Shown here: piece after piece, positions 10,363-25,848 of the stretch
How positions within the stretch are numbered: the stretch's first letter is position 1
How the letters are laid out: the number at the start of each line of letters is the position of its first letter
NCBI GenBank assembly: GCA_028554795.2
Contig: CM068830.1
Location: 48,684,227 to 48,748,226 of the forward strand
Length of the DNA: 64,000 nt
DNA from: Sinohyriopsis cumingii
Lineage: Eukaryota; Mollusca; Bivalvia; Unionida; Unionidae
Reading direction: 5' to 3'
Notes under the pieces: generated by a model
Told to the model about the DNA's origin: nothing
Databases searched by the model: none
What the model saw: only the letters and a program-made list of their open reading frames with translations
Made by a program: the position numbers and the translations under genes

Positions 10363-13300
10363 ACATGAGTACAAACCTTGATGATGCCATATCTATCTTG
10401 AGGAGGGTCGCAGACCAGATTTTCTCCACATCATCATCACTTATATCTTCTGCATCTGGTTCATCTGCGAGTCACACATCATCTTCATCGGTATCGGAGG
10501 AACACAGACCTTGTTTAGTAGAACAATGGCATATAATTTCAACAAACTTCTCCATTTTGCACTGTTTAATTCCATGAGCTACATCACTGTCATCACGGTG
10601 TTTCGTCTTTCTGTCTGTCATCCTGAGTTGTTGATGCCACGAAGATTTTAAAATTGAATTTTAACTTAATTTTATGCAACTGAAACATTTAATCAATTTA
10701 ATTAAGTTTAGCGGATTCAACAGCCAATAAATTGAATTAAATGCTATGCTAAAAACAATGAAACTATTAACACCGACTAATTTATATTTTTGCCTATCCT
10801 TAACTTGCTAATGTCCTATTGCTAATGTGTAAAAATGTAGCATCCGCTAAACTTTAATTAAATGTTATGATTCATAAAGTGTGTTTCCGTACACAAGCCC
10901 TGTAACATTCATAGAAGCCTAGTGAATCAAATAGGTCTTCTTTCAATAGGAGAGTACACGAATATCACCATGAAATGTTATTGATTTCCTCCAAAATATA
11001 ATGACCTAGGCATCATCTTTTCTTATATGAGAAAAACCCACTTCATCTTTTTTCTGTACATTTAGACTTGTCACATGTTCTTTTTGTTTTGCACAGAGAT
11101 TAAATCCATATAGGTCAAGAACTGGTAGGACTGATAACAATTTGGTCAGGATTGATGGAAGAATTAAAGGTACCCTTCATTATCACTATATATCACTATT
11201 TTATATAGTTGCTTTATTTCTGTTTTGTTTTTTGTTTTTGCCATATTCAGCACCCAATACAACACTTATGAATGGCAAAATACATTTCATACAATGCATC
11301 TAATAGAACATGTACACACAGACACACAAATACTCTCACACAAATAGGTTATCCCATGTATGTAGTCAATATATAGCCTTTATTGTCTTGATGTGACACC
11401 AGCACCACAGCACTTCAACATTCAAGTTAACCACTAGAACAAGGCACAATGTTTGTTTGTTTTTAAATATTCTGTACTAGTATTAGTTTGAATATAAAAT
11501 AAGTACCCCAACTATTGTATTGACTGTCTGCGTGATGTGTGTCTGTCTTATGATGCACTACGTGTTTGTTTCTCCCCTCTTTTGTTGTTGTTGTTTTTGT
11601 TCTGCTATCTCTTTTCGTTAGTGTGTTTGACGATTCACAAATTTACCTTGTTACATTTTGATGAAATGCCTACATTTAAAATTTACAAAATGCAATTTAT
11701 CACATTTTTTCACACACAATTGCAACAGAGAATATGAAACCTAAGTATGATTTATAAATACATGCATATTTATTTCTTCCTTGAATTTTTGTCCAACAGG
11801 AACGTGTGGGCATCCATGTCTTACAAACACATACCTAGATGATTCACTCGTGCAACATAAACTTATATAAAGTTTTAGGAAATATTGCTCATTTTTATTT
11901 TCTGATTCTAGTCATCAAAACAAGTAAACTGCGGTGATACATATTTCTATTTTAGGTCGCACTATGACTCGATCTTTTGTTTGTCTGAGTTCCAATACTT
12001 CTACTACTATTCCATCTCTGGAAGAAAGGAGAATCCTACGTAAAAATGGCCTTTGGGAAAAGAAAGTTATTATTCCTGCTGATGCTTTGCATGACTAAGT
12101 GAGACAGGCCATACTAAGGTAATTATGTTTTCGAAAAAGTAATGAAAGGTGATCGGCAAATTTTTGGAATGAAGGAAACGAGTGAAGTGCATGCGAATAA
12201 ATGCTTGTATGTTACGTTCTAAATCTATAGAGAATGAACTGTAAAAAAAAAAAAAAAGCTCCAGCAGGTAGGCACTATGCAACTCGGTTTCCGCCTCTAG
12301 GTTGCTCATCTAGTTACAGTTGAAGTCATAATAGACAAGATACACCATCGCTTGTTGATGTGAGTTATATCTACTGTTTTTCTTGATGCAAATATCTCAT
12401 TCAAATTGTATCTCTATGTGCGCTTCTATTTCACAATATACAGATTTGTTGAGTCATAGAAATTAACTTCCTCTCAACAATGCGAACATGTACAAATTCA
12501 CATCTTCAAGTTGTTCCAAGCCTTAACATGAAAAGAATATTCCAGCTGGAAATGTTTTTCTCTTATGTTTACTTAGAATATTGTTTCTTGGCAAATCAAA
12601 CAATTAAATACTTATTGCTAAACCATCAAGCTTATGTGTGAGTGGGAGTGGTGGAAGCTAATATCTGTTGGACCATAAATTATGCGTTAAGCTCCTATTG
12701 CATTTTTAAATAGAATATTCCACAAAATAAAAGTTCAGAAACACTATGTAAAATTTGAAATGTACAGATTCAGTAGATATTTTATTTATAGACTTAACTG
12801 TATCCCTTTTTGCGATTAGTTTTAATACTGTACTTGTAAGACCAGGTGTTTTTCTTAACGTTTATGTGGACAAGTAAGATTTGGTTGAACAAGCTATGTC
12901 CTACGGTTTACTTGTCAAAACCAAGTAAAAGTATAAACCAAATTTTAGATACGTTCACAAAACAATATTATCTGAGTAAAACTAATTGAATGATATTCAA
13001 GAATTTACTGAAATATAAGACTCGATGACGATTCCTCTCAGTACTCAACATCATCCATTCAATATTTTCAGCTTGAATCAACCTTCTAAATAAATTTAAC
13101 CATATCTTTAAGCCTGAAATCCTAACGCCAGACAAACACATTACATAATTGTTTTAAAGTTTTAGAGTGAACATTGATATAAAACTGTTATCCGTACTCT
13201 AAAATAAAAAAATGTCATATTCATTATCTGCTTTCCAGCTCTTTTCCGGCTTTAGATCAGTGTGGTGGTTTTGAGCTGTTAACGCTAAAAAGCAACTCCA

Positions 13301-16300
13301 AAATTTTTTTAACCACAGTAAATCACGGAAGCTGAAGTGCAGAAGACATTAGGGAGTTCGGTGCATGTCGCATATACATCAGGCCGATTCAGAAGAGTAT
13401 CGCTATAATTGACATAGAAGACTCCTTTGAAGAGCAAGAAAAGTGTTTGTCTTGTTCAAGCATGGTACATATAAAGGATCTGAGAGAACACATGCAAACT
13501 TGTCGGGTAAGGTAGTCTGATTATCAGTTAATTGTATCAGGTATTTTGCTCATGTTAAAGCTTTAAAATTAATCCAACAGTGTGTTACCTCCGTTTATAT
13601 ACAATTCATGTATATTAGACAAAGGTGCAATTTCTAAGAGCTGTCATCTTCGCCAGGCAAGGTTCCGATATGATAACCTATCACCGTCTCGGCGTATCGG
13701 GCAGATATTTCTGTGTTTCATGTCTATGAATTTCACTGGATGCAACGGCAAGCCACCGCATCCAATTAAAATTAAGTTGTTCAAATTTGAACACTGTTCC
13801 TACATGATCGGTACAAGGGGAACACACAGCTCGAATGGACTGATAAGTAAGCAATTTTCTAGTCCCAGTCCGTGTTTGCACAATTTCCTTTCTCTCAAAT
13901 ATACCTGTAATGGCTTCACTCTGGTACATAGTCATACTTTCGAGGTTAAACATCCTTTTAGGTCAATTGCCTTCATTGTTTTCGGCCAATGTAGAATGCA
14001 CCACGCTATTGGTTACTTGGCATTATGTACGATTGGAGGCAGTTCAGGAAATCCAATAGATGTCGCTAGGACAAAGCACCAGTATATATGTTCGATCCGC
14101 CAAGGTGTAGATAGGATTATCATATCGGAACCTTAGCTAGCGAAGATGAAGTGCTGTGTAAATGAAATTTTGCTTTGCTTTTCTGTTGAGAGTATTTGTC
14201 ATAAACTTTACTGATACCTAGACAGAATCAAAGGGTATGCATTTCATTTAGTTAGAAAGTGCCTGATGTTTAGATCACTAAATTTATACGATGGTATCTT
14301 GTGTGCAGAGTATTTACATAATGTTGGGTATTGAGAGTGTTATTGCTAAAAACGTACCCACATATTTTTTATGATTTTCAGAAATCGGGAGAAGATGCAG
14401 ATTTAATTGAAATTTTCAAGTAAGTTGTATGTCTTTGAACCTAGGTTTTAGATCTACTTGACTCAGGACCAGATAATTTGTGTGACGGTCTTATGTCCAT
14501 CCTTCAGTACTGGATTATTTGCCTTAAATGATTCATATTTGTGTAGAGTGTGTAACTAACTCCCTGTACATTTGATAAATGATTCATATTTGTGTAGAGT
14601 ATAGTATAGTTGCATTCACAACTGACATATGATTTACATTCGTACAGTTCCTGCAAACTTGATATGTAGTTTACTCGAAGTAGACTGCATATAAATGTAT
14701 GGAATCCACTAAACGTCACAATAGAGCATCACTTTAGTGAAAAAGAAAGTGAGGCTCCAGTGCAGACTGATCATGCATTATACATTGTCCCCTTTACTCA
14801 GTCCACTGGTCACTACCCATGTAAACTAACTAAATGTCATGTTGGTGGATTATATTATGCGAGGTTTTGCTTCATTGTCAATCCTCTTGCATGTTACAGA
14901 GTCTGATGATGGAATTTAATTATCCTTGATTAATAACTATGCCACTTGATAGTCATTCCAGTTGTGTCCTACATAAATTTCAACTATTACAGTACAGTTC
15001 TTATTTAAAATATATGTCTTGTAGAATGCATGTGCTTTTTTTTAACTTAATGGAGGACATAAATCTGAATCGATATATAATCATCTGATTTGTCAAATGT
15101 TGTAAATATAGTTCTGTGTTTTCATCGATGATCCAGCTAACGTTAGTGAGCAGCCTAGTATTGTAACAACACACAACAACACCAATACTGTAGCCCCACT
15201 TCTCAACACTGGTGCAATGTACAGTAATGTATCCACAATTCCAAATATCAGACAACAGGATACTGTCGTGGCCACGTTTCCCAGCTCTGGGACTAGCGAG
15301 CATGCTGGTATAGTTGCATATAGTTGCAACAGTAGACCGTACCACTGAAGAGCATGGTGCTGGATCAAGAAACACTGAACATCATAATGATGTAACCGGA
15401 CATCCCAACATTGGTGATCTGCATCATACTGTAATAACAAATTACAGGTCTTCTTGTTTAGTTGACAACATGGCTGTGATTTTGGAAGGAGTGTAAGATG
15501 TTTAAAAAAATTTTTTGGGAAAGATCCAATTATGAGATGCCATGTTGTATGGTTGCTGTATACATTCATGCTTTGAAAAAATTCGATCAATAGTCTTTGA
15601 TCAAAGTATATGAAAAACAAAATTTCCTTCTTGAGGCCAATCTGTGCCTTTTCAGCAATACACTACTTTATATGAGATAGTGGAAATTCTTTTGTCTAGA
15701 TGAGTCATACTAACGCATAATAAGATGCAGGTAACTCTAATTAGTTCATTTTACATGCTGGACTACGTATTGTTGTGCTAAGTGACCTGTTTAATTTTCC
15801 ATCGGCAAAAAGGTAACTATTTTCTTAATATTAAAGACTGGTTTAACACAAACACACGCACACCAATAAGCAATATTGCTAATATGTCTATCAACTAGTT
15901 AATCTTGTTGGATATCTTCTACTTTGTCATCCAAGCAAAATATATTAATTCATGTGTATAGCTTGACTTCAATTACATGTTTTCAGTGGATATCTTTATT
16001 TCTCACTGCCACATGCATATGAATGAGTGTTTGCCCTTTGAATTAGGAAAGTTAGATACAACTGACAAATTTTAAGATTCTTAAACTCCGTTGCTTTTCT
16101 TTTCTCTTGTTTCATTATATATTGATGCCTTCTTAGTTTACAAAATTCCACCTGAATTCAGTAATTGAAGTACCTTGACTTGCTCTTTTTTGTTGCCACA
16201 GCAAGGACATTCATGACCCAGTAGCTGTCTTGCATTATTTTCAAAAATCTGTAATGACTGGAAGACAATTAGACCAAACATCACTAACAGAATCGCTGGA

Positions 16301-17854
16301 GGGCGAAACCCAACCCATCTATGTGTAGCGGATGAATATGTTTGCAACAGGAATGGAGATCTTGGAAGCGCCAAACCTTCTGGTACCCCTTGAGGTGACA
16401 TTTTATGGAGAAGAGGCTTCCAACCTAGGGGGACCAAGGAAGGAGTTCCTCACTCATATGATGCAAGAGATAATAGAAGAATGGACACTTTTTTAAATGA
16501 CTGGGGATGGTACATACACACTGAAAGATGACTCCGGTGGACTTAAAAGGAAATACTATTTTGGTGCAGGACTAGATTGTGGTAAGCGTTATATTTTCGT
16601 TACTTGTTGTAGATTTAATTTGTACTATGCTGGTCATAAATCGGCTATCAATGGACAACATATTTGCGATGTGAATATTAGGCAGAGCACAATATGCTTT
16701 CATGTTAATTTTTGTGGTAAATAGCTTTGATCTACAATTTGGTAAGCAATCGACAAAGCAAATCGTTTGTCGTGTAAATGAATGGTATAGGTATTTCATT
16801 CTGTTATTGAACGAAAGTATACTCTCTCTCTCTCTCTTGACATAAAAAGCGATCCTGTTTTAGCAAATATATGTTGGTCATTCTTTAACTCCTGTACCTC
16901 AGTTTACACGACATTGTTGCATGCATGGTCAATACATTGCTATTTTTGGCGTGCACTCATGTGTCACGCGTATTTCAACACTAGTAAGATGTGATTGTGA
17001 TGACCCACATTTCTTGCTTAACAGGCTGTGCCTCGTTTTTGGAGTTAATAAGCGTGAAACAGAAAAATGATTCATTTGGTTTAAATATATCTTTCATTTA
17101 ATATCACGCGCGCGTATCTTTTCTAAAGTACCCATTCTATTCTTATTAACAATATTTTTAAGTTTGTCGTTGATGCAGAACGGGCCTCTACCATGTTTCC
17201 TAACAGAAGAAGAATTGGAAACGCTCCTGTCCCAAAACTTAACACCAGTCCAGGCACAATTTAGAGATGGCTTAAATCGGCTTGGTTTTGTTGATGTAAG
17301 CACAAATGAGTATCTAAACTTTCCCAAACATGCAGCTGTAACCCGGACCTATGAAACTCTTGTAACCTGTTATCATTATACACTAAAAATCTTGGCAGTG
17401 ATTTTGGGACCACAATATACAATATAGCTTGTTTATTAAATAAGGAGTGTAAACATTGTTAAGGTTATTTTAAAAGCATAAGTTTATCATGTATTAGATT
17501 ATGTGAATATCAACTAATCTCATCAAGCTTTATAAATTTAGTACCCCTCATATTTTCCAATTCTTGAGAGGTAAACTGAAGATGCGCAGTACAAAGTCCC
17601 GTTTGTTATTGCATCCTTGCCAATGAAACAGTTTGGGTCAATTACAACTTTTTATGCATTGAAATGTTACTTTTCAGTTAATGCGCCGAAAGCCGTGTAT
17701 TAAATATCTCTTCAGGCCTTCTGCAAGGTCAACTCTGACACAGAGAAAATTGATCCATATCCTAAAACCATTATTCTCAGATATCGGATCTAACAGAAGA
17801 TTAAAAGAGGATGGTACATATCAAAACTTCTAGCATACCTTAAAGACGTTTCAG
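10363..17854 (+). pseudogene. G2E3-like HECT-type E3 ubiquitin ligase gene, decayed, multi-exon
   Basis: Exons with consensus splice sites and compatible phases can be followed: 10363 (start ATG 10365, MSTNLDDAI), 11097-11169, 11956-12118, 13239-13506, 14382-14419, 16202-16581, 17179-17295 and 17716-17854. Recognisable parts are TRSFVCLSSN then LWEKKVIIPADALHD, CGGFELL, GACRIYIRPIQ, a C-x2-C...H...C finger at the end of the 13239 exon, and the HECT N-lobe signature VTFYGEEASNLGGPRKEFL in the 16202 exon. This order is typical of the G2/M-phase-specific E3 ligase-like proteins expanded in aquatic animals. In-frame stops lie at about 12097 (TAA), 13333 (TGA) and twice in the HECT exon; the 17716 exon changes frame. 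No HECT C-lobe with catalytic Cys was found. A 500-bp MITE sits in the intron after 13506. Best read as a pseudogene. Confidence 0.6.
13645..14148. mobile_element. Non-autonomous DNA transposon (MITE) with ~50-bp terminal inverted repeats
   Basis: The left end TCATCTTCGCCAGGCAAGG (13644 on), continuing TTCCGATATGATAACCTATC, is matched in inverse by 14096-14149 (…GATAGGATTATCATATCGGA, then ACCTTAGCTAGCGAAGATGA). The arms are about 50 bases and roughly 85% identical. The interior encodes no transposase; a 184-codon frame spanning the element on the plus strand has no recognisable domain and is probably fortuitous. A clear target duplication was not found. Confidence 0.65.
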
Positions 17855-18318
17855 GTAAATATATAACATCTGTAAAGATAACAAGAAAGGGGTAGTTCTG
17901 ATTTCATAGATTATAGATATACATTTATCAAAATGAAATACGGGGTAAATGTTTTTCCTTTGCGCCATGGTTATAATGGAACTAGTTTCTTAAAGATTAT
18001 TATTAATATAATGATATTACATGTTTACTCCTGAATTACTCCATACTATCTAAATTGTATCTGTGTTCAGTCCGTTGTACCTATGTTGTGTTAGATTAGG
18101 ATGATAACTAGGACTCCAATATGTACACATTTTGAGAGACGTTGGATGCGAAAGGTTTATATAGCCTCTAAAGAGAGGTGGACATTTCTTCTTTTACATT
18201 CACATTTCTACGATTTATTGTAAAACAATATGTTTAGTCCTTCTTGTGGCAGCTAGCGGAATGGCCACATAAAGTTGTTATATCAAAGATCATGAATTAT
18301 AAGGTTTGCATAAATGAT
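17855..18318. other. No gene recognised
   Basis: AT-rich intergenic or intronic sequence following the last recognisable HECT-gene exon. Confidence 0.5.
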
Positions 18319-18456
<138 letters not shown>

Positions 18457-18643
18457 ATTTTTGTCTATTATCTGCATATTATCAATGTCAACTATATAAA
18501 GCGATAATGATTTTAATTCATTACGATAGTACAAACTTCATAAAATAAGACTTTCACGATGCCTCACAATTTCATGCGCACCTAGAAATAAGATTTTCTT
18601 ATCAATATTATTTGGTAAATGAATAATATTGTTACATTATCAT

Positions 18644-18804
18644 CAGTGGCGTAGCTATCTCACCACGGGCAACACAGAAAACGTTTTTCACCGCCACCCC
18701 CCTTACTGTCACTTTAAATGATTTTTTCCTGGTTGGGCCGTACCCAAAACACTTCCGGGCCCCACAGAACGGCTGTACCTGCTACCAAGGTAGTTACGCC
18801 AATG
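18644..18804. mobile_element. hAT-type MITE, 161 bp, with 8-bp target duplication
   Basis: Terminal repeats CAGTGGCGTAGCTA (left) and the inverse of TAGTTACGCCAATG (right). Flanks are ATTATCAT (18636-18643) and ATTATCGT (18805-18812), an 8-bp duplication with one mismatch, as expected for hAT transposition. It belongs with the MITE at 47374-47583, which has near-identical ends. No coding capacity. Confidence 0.75.
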
Positions 18805-18812
18805 ATTATCGT

Positions 18813-21002
18813 GGTACAATCTAATACTATGTATTGCCTACTTATATGAAATCCGGGCAAATGAAAATATGAAAATCTAAAATTTGGCTTACTAAGAAAT
18901 AACAACATCCTGTCAAATCAAATTTATTAATGTTATTAAAGAAATATAACAGATAGTTCGTTACTTACATATATTTATCAATAGTATTTCGTAGAATTTT
19001 GTTTTGACCAATGCTTACACAATTATACTCTATGGAGACAACCAAGGTTCTCTGATTCTGGTGCTGGTGCTTAGAAAGGTAACCACCTCGCGCTCAGTAA
19101 CAAAGAATGCTGGCAACAATGCCGTTATTACAAACGTACAGTAGCATCTTCCGAGAGCTAGCAATACACGAAAATACATAGTAAACAAAGTACCATAAAT
19201 ATTGTTTTTTCTGTAAGGTACCTCCAAAATTAAAAACAATTCGCTTTGACATCGAGAAAACCGTGGGAGTGGGGAGGCGTTAGGGAACTGGGCTGTTTAC
19301 TAACTGAATCCTCATTTTACAATCACGTCTGTAATACTTTTCAATAACGCGCTTTTTCTAATGAAGTTGTTCGTTATTTTGTATACATTACATTTATTTT
19401 CAAAATGTCCAACTTGTAAAAGATCGTTCCAACTGGTTTCAACAACCATCACACGTACGCGAAAAATCTGTGTAACACGTCACTGCTTTTTATTTTCTTG
19501 ATGAGTCTAATTCCCATAGTGGCGTTTAATAGTATCCTGCCAAATCGGGAGTCCACAGAGCAGGGAACTAGTCTAAATGTTGATACACCACCAAACAAGA
19601 ATCCTTTAAAAAACAAAAAAAAAAAAAAACAACAAAAAAAACCCCGCCACATTTATTTCGTGAAACGATCTTCTATGTCGAAACTCAATTTTTGTATTGT
19701 TCATTTAGTACAATATTGATGTCGTGATTCCATTGGAAGTATTAATGAAACTTCTTATCATCCTTGAGGATATCTCTAAGTGCCAGTTCATGAATTCTCT
19801 GAAACTCGCTTGCCCACAATGGTCCGTATCTGTGAAAACAAGCTCTTTATTTTACGAAGTATTCATTTCGCTTGGCTGCATTGCTATCTTTGATAACAGT
19901 TATGAAAGAGTTGGTTAATTTAAGGTAGTTTATGTTACATACACAATAACATTTATAACAGTGTTCGATTGATCAAATGAAGCGAGTTCGCACGACATAC
20001 GACCGGGGTCACTAGATTTTAAGTTTATAAGATTTTTGTGCCTTTTAACTTTTCTTTTATTCCACCTCCTTTATTTGATCCAAAAGACAGAATTAACGTG
20101 ATAATACAAAGGGGGCCAGCTTTTCATTCAATGCAACAATACAACAAATACTTCCGCAAGTCAGTTATCAAAACACAGTCGGCACTTAATTAGGTTCTCG
20201 GAGAAACGCGCGCGGACATAGCTGTTAAGAAAGATTGACGCATTTTACGTTTAATTACAAGAGGACACGTTGCATTTATGATGATTACACTTAAAAGAAA
20301 CTAAAAGATAGAACTAGAACACAAATTTCAGTTGATTAAGAAATTATTTAATTTGTATTTATTTATTAAAGTACTGCCTCCACTCGGCGTAAGTGACATT
20401 TTCATTGATCGAAATTACCTTAGACAGAAATCCAGGTAGATAATTGCAATCATGGAGGATTACAAATATACACCAAACAGAACGGAAAGTGCTGTCCCTG
20501 AATTCTACAGAAGAATGCTTGATAATACTGACAGAATTTTTATAAATACGAATAAATAATATTATCATACAGGTAACATGCGTACTCTGCGGAGATTTCA
20601 GTCGAATTCAATCAAAAGCTTGTTCTATTACTGATTATTGGATTTTTTATAATTAAAAAAAACTATCAACACTATTAATTAGATTTTAGTACAGTCGGAC
20701 ATACCTGTTAGGAGTAGATTTGATACTCAGATTTCAGTTGACGTGAAGTCTTGCGCAAGTTATTCATTTATTATTTTAAACATAAAGCTGTATTAGATCA
20801 CAGTCTGTTTAACAAGGAACAAAGATTATGTTATTAATACATTTGTAATCTTACAAATAGGGAGTTAAGATGAATTTAATTACAAATGGAGGAATGAAAG
20901 AAAGTTGTCACTGATGACAAGATACTGCTTTGAGCAATTGCAGAAAGTAAAATCGCACAATATAATCACTGGAAATTTAGTAGAGTACATGAATTATCGA
21001 CT
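18813..21002. other. No gene recognised
   Basis: AT-rich spacer with an A-rich tract around 19607-19645. Short frames on both strands have no supporting domain or splice signals. Confidence 0.5.
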
Positions 21003-22522
21003 TCAAACTTCCAAAATCTCATCTACACAATCTAAAGCATGCAAATATGGTTCAATGTCAGAAAGGTCAGCTACTTGAATTCCACGCATTTTGGCACTGA
21101 AAGAATGCAACTGTTCTTCATTAAGTAGCTCTGTTGATGGCACGTCGATATTGACATCATCACCTGGCGCAGGTAACGGTGCATCTGGATCCATTTCATA
21201 TTCTGGTAGAGCGTCCTAAATGAAGAAAATAATACTATTTTATCTGCAATGTATTCATTCATTTTTTATAATAAAAAAATGATTCAAAGACAAAATTACG
21301 TTTGGCTCTTAAGAACTGAATTCGGCTAAGAGAATGAACTACGGTGGCTCAGTTCTAACTTCCAAACATCACCAACAAATGTTAGGCTAAGAGAATAGCA
21401 TATACTATCTTGCAGAACCGGCAATAAACAAATTTGTAATTTGGTTTCTGCATGGTAAACTCATGAAAGTTTTCCGTGCTAAAAAAAAATTGTTTCTTGA
21501 TATTGGACAAATAGTTTTCTGAAATTCTAAACATTTTGTCGACTACTGTCTGTTAACCGATGTAAATCATAAATGTTACAAACAAATGTCCTTTAAATGT
21601 TATTTATATTGACATGCATGGAATTTTGCTTCTTTATATTGTTATTGTAATGTTTCGCTGATTGTAAATTTGGTATGTTTTATGAGCTTGATAGAATATA
21701 TTTCGAAAATACAGGTACTTTCCGCTTAACGAAGTAACACATTGTGAAGTTGTAGTCATTTGTTATGACTTACTTGATTTGACTTTGGTAATCACATACA
21801 CTGCTAATTAGAAGCACACACACACACACACACACACACGGACATTGATAAAATAATGGTAGGTATTTTAAGGAACTTGCAGATTGTATAGTGTTCAGTT
21901 TCAAATATCTTCAGTCTTTCTGGTTTCTTTCTTTACCAATAGGCCACATTGCTTAATACGAGGCAAGCTGCTCACCTGGTCTAATTCTTCGAAGTATTCG
22001 TTAGCAATTACTTGATTCTCGTTAAATATACGCTGCAGTCCAAGTATGAATAGCTGGCAGGGAGTCTTGTTCTCAGTTCTCAATTTATGATTGTTCCATG
22101 AATTAATAGACTGGAACAGTCTGTCATTGATGACGTTTCTGTAATGCAAGCAGAAGACATGTTTCTCCGAATCTAGATAAAAAAAGCCTTTGACTTCGAA
22201 TGATACGAAAAGCTCATAAAATAAAGAAAGCACAGCATTATACACATCACGCCATAACCTCTCTATCCTCGAATTATGGACACTTTTTCCGACGAGGGTG
22301 TGAGAGCATGTGCTGAGCAACTTCACGGTTTTCCACACCCATGTTCCCTCTCACTCGGGAAGGAAGGCCCCATTTGGAAACGGCTTCAGTGAAATGGTTT
22401 AAAACGGTTGAAGCTCTATTATCACAGTTGCAAGCTAGGTAGACAATAAGTCTTGTGAAACCATCGATGCATCCGTGTATTACAAAACACCATCTGCAGA
22501 CTATATGTATATCGCTTTCCAC
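21003..22522 (-). pseudogene. rve-type integrase-like transposon gene, broken
   Basis: Minus strand. The first part (22522-22274) contains RWCFVIHGCIDGFTRLIVYL and a following GLPSRVRGN, the beginning of an RNase-H-fold integrase core common in metazoan transposon-derived genes, in which the position usually occupied by the second catalytic Asp (…RTDKG…) reads N-M-G. A frameshift near 22300-22330 leads into a second frame with HNSRIERLWRDVY, the usual catalytic-Glu region, and on to about 21910. A likely intron (donor GTAAAG after CGLL; acceptor TTTAG before 21215) joins the 3' exon 21215-21003, whose LPEYEMDPDAPLP and acidic tail match the usual C-terminus of these genes. The frameshift and altered residue indicate an inactive copy. 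Confidence 0.6.
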
Positions 22523-23659
22523 GTTATACTTAGAATTTCAAAAAGTATTAACGTGACTTTTTTTTTAAAATGCACATTCATTGAAATTAAAAAAGCAGGT
22601 GCATCATTCTTTGAGACCGACAAAATTACAATATGGGATGTAACAACATTTACATGGTCTATTCATAAAACCATTTAAAATGTTTATATGTGGCTGGAAG
22701 AACAAAAAAATGAAGTAATAAGCCTTTATAGTAATGAAATGCATATAAAACGACACTTATCATATTGTCCAAACACTTGCTTCAATTGCATGTTTGGATG
22801 TTCTGTGAACTATTAACCGGGTGCATACAGTAGTTTACACCCGCCTGGAAGAACTCATCAGGCTCACACAGGCATGGAGCTGGGATGTTAATAGCAGAGG
22901 GCCATTCAGCTGGGGTGTCATATAGACCAGCAAGTTGCAAGTTGTTCTCCACCTTTTTTTTTTTTTGTTTGACTGGCGGCGGAGACCAACGTTATTCTGC
23001 ACCACTCGTACTGAGACGTTCGCGCTATGTAACTTCGGATGATCGGACCGCGCGCTATTAATTAATAAATTTATTTAGACTAACCTTTGTATCCAGACGG
23101 TAAGTATAATCCCTCTTCTAATGATCCACAGCATTAAATCCTTTAGAACACACATTTTTTTAGTATAAATCCCTGTCAGAACAGAACACCTGTGTATTCA
23201 TCGGCTGTTGACCTCATATTTGAATTACCCACGCATGCGTGTAAAGCAGCATCACCACGAGGCAAGAGTAACGAGTGAAAACCGTCTAGCGAGGCATAGA
23301 TCACTGGGAATTTACTGATGCTTGGATGGGAGCTGTGTCGTTACGGCAGAAATTTAGGAGATCTTTTCTTTCTTGATAATTGCATACTTAAAGTTGTTTT
23401 ATTTTGGCTAGTACTCCCCTCCTTAGGCATTACACCTTTCGGCTGGTTTCCTTGTCATGTTTGAAAGTAAAATTTCTAGTGATCCTTGCCATGGATCTAT
23501 TGTATAATGTGTGCTATAGGTGTATGTTGGTATACTGTTCTGTATTTGCTATAAACCTTTTGTGTTTTTTGTTTGGACTGGCTGCATGTTTCTAATCGTT
23601 ATAGTTATACTCTGCTCTTCCCCAACCTCGATTTCTATTGGTTTTTAATTATCTTGGTT

Positions 23660-25079
<1,420 letters not shown>

Positions 25080-25251
25080 GCCTAACATTTTCCTAGACAT
25101 TACTGAAACATCTGCAGACTGTGAAGAAGAACTCAAGTGGTTTCTTCATCACATCAAAGAGACGAGGCTATCAGCCAAAAAGACAATTCTTTATTGCAGG
25201 TACATATATATAATACCACCAACACAAATGCGACAGGAAATATATATTATT

Positions 25252-25330
25252 ATTAGTAGTAGTAGTAGTAGTAGTAATAGTATTGTTGTTGTTGTTGTTG
25301 CTGTCGTAGTAGTAGCAAATTTCTTTCTTT
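25252..25330. repeat. AGT/TTG trinucleotide tracts
   Basis: (TAG)n, then (TTG)n, then (TAG)n repeats in the helicase-fragment intron. Confidence 0.85.
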
Positions 25331-25388
25331 TCATAATTAATCATTGTCTTTTTCATAGACATAGTAGTCGCAGCAGTATGCTTTAGGA

Positions 25389-25454
25389 GCACGTATTACC
25401 CCACGTTTGTCACGTATTACCCCACGTTTGTCACGTATTACCCCACGTTTGTCA
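25389..25454 (+). repeat. Three tandem copies of a 21-bp unit
   Basis: The unit CACGTATTACCCCACGTTTGT is present three times without a mismatch. It lies in the intron between the two helicase exons. Confidence 0.9.
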
Positions 25455-25544
25455 GTAACTCAGTCTGATATATTCAGCAAGTTTTGATATGTTGTTCCTA
25501 AAAACTGTCTGTTTTCTTTGTGTATTTCATGGCTCTCTCTGTCA

Positions 25545-25548
25545 CCAT

Positions 25549-25586
<38 letters not shown>

Positions 25587-25793
25587 TTAACGGTCCTTTA
25601 AAAACATCAATAACTATTTCATGCTGAGGGAGCGAAATGCCTTTCACAATGACGCATTGAGGCAGTCGACCCGTGCTGGTCTGCTATATTGAATTAGCTA
25701 CCCTTGAATTACGAGTCTGACCCTTTAACAACCGAGATACCACGGCTCTGGTCAAATACACATCAATGACAATGTGTGTGTGTGTGTGTGTGT

Positions 25794-25846
<53 letters not shown>
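25545..25846 (+). repeat. Two (GT)n microsatellites
   Basis: (GT)n at 25545-25584 and again at 25771-25846, the second with one TCTG interruption. Both lie in the helicase intron. Confidence 0.92.

Positions 25847-25848
<2 letters not shown>

Noticed and set aside
13582..14136. 184-codon plus-strand frame
   Set aside because: It spans a MITE from arm to arm, starts at a non-ATG codon and has no domain.
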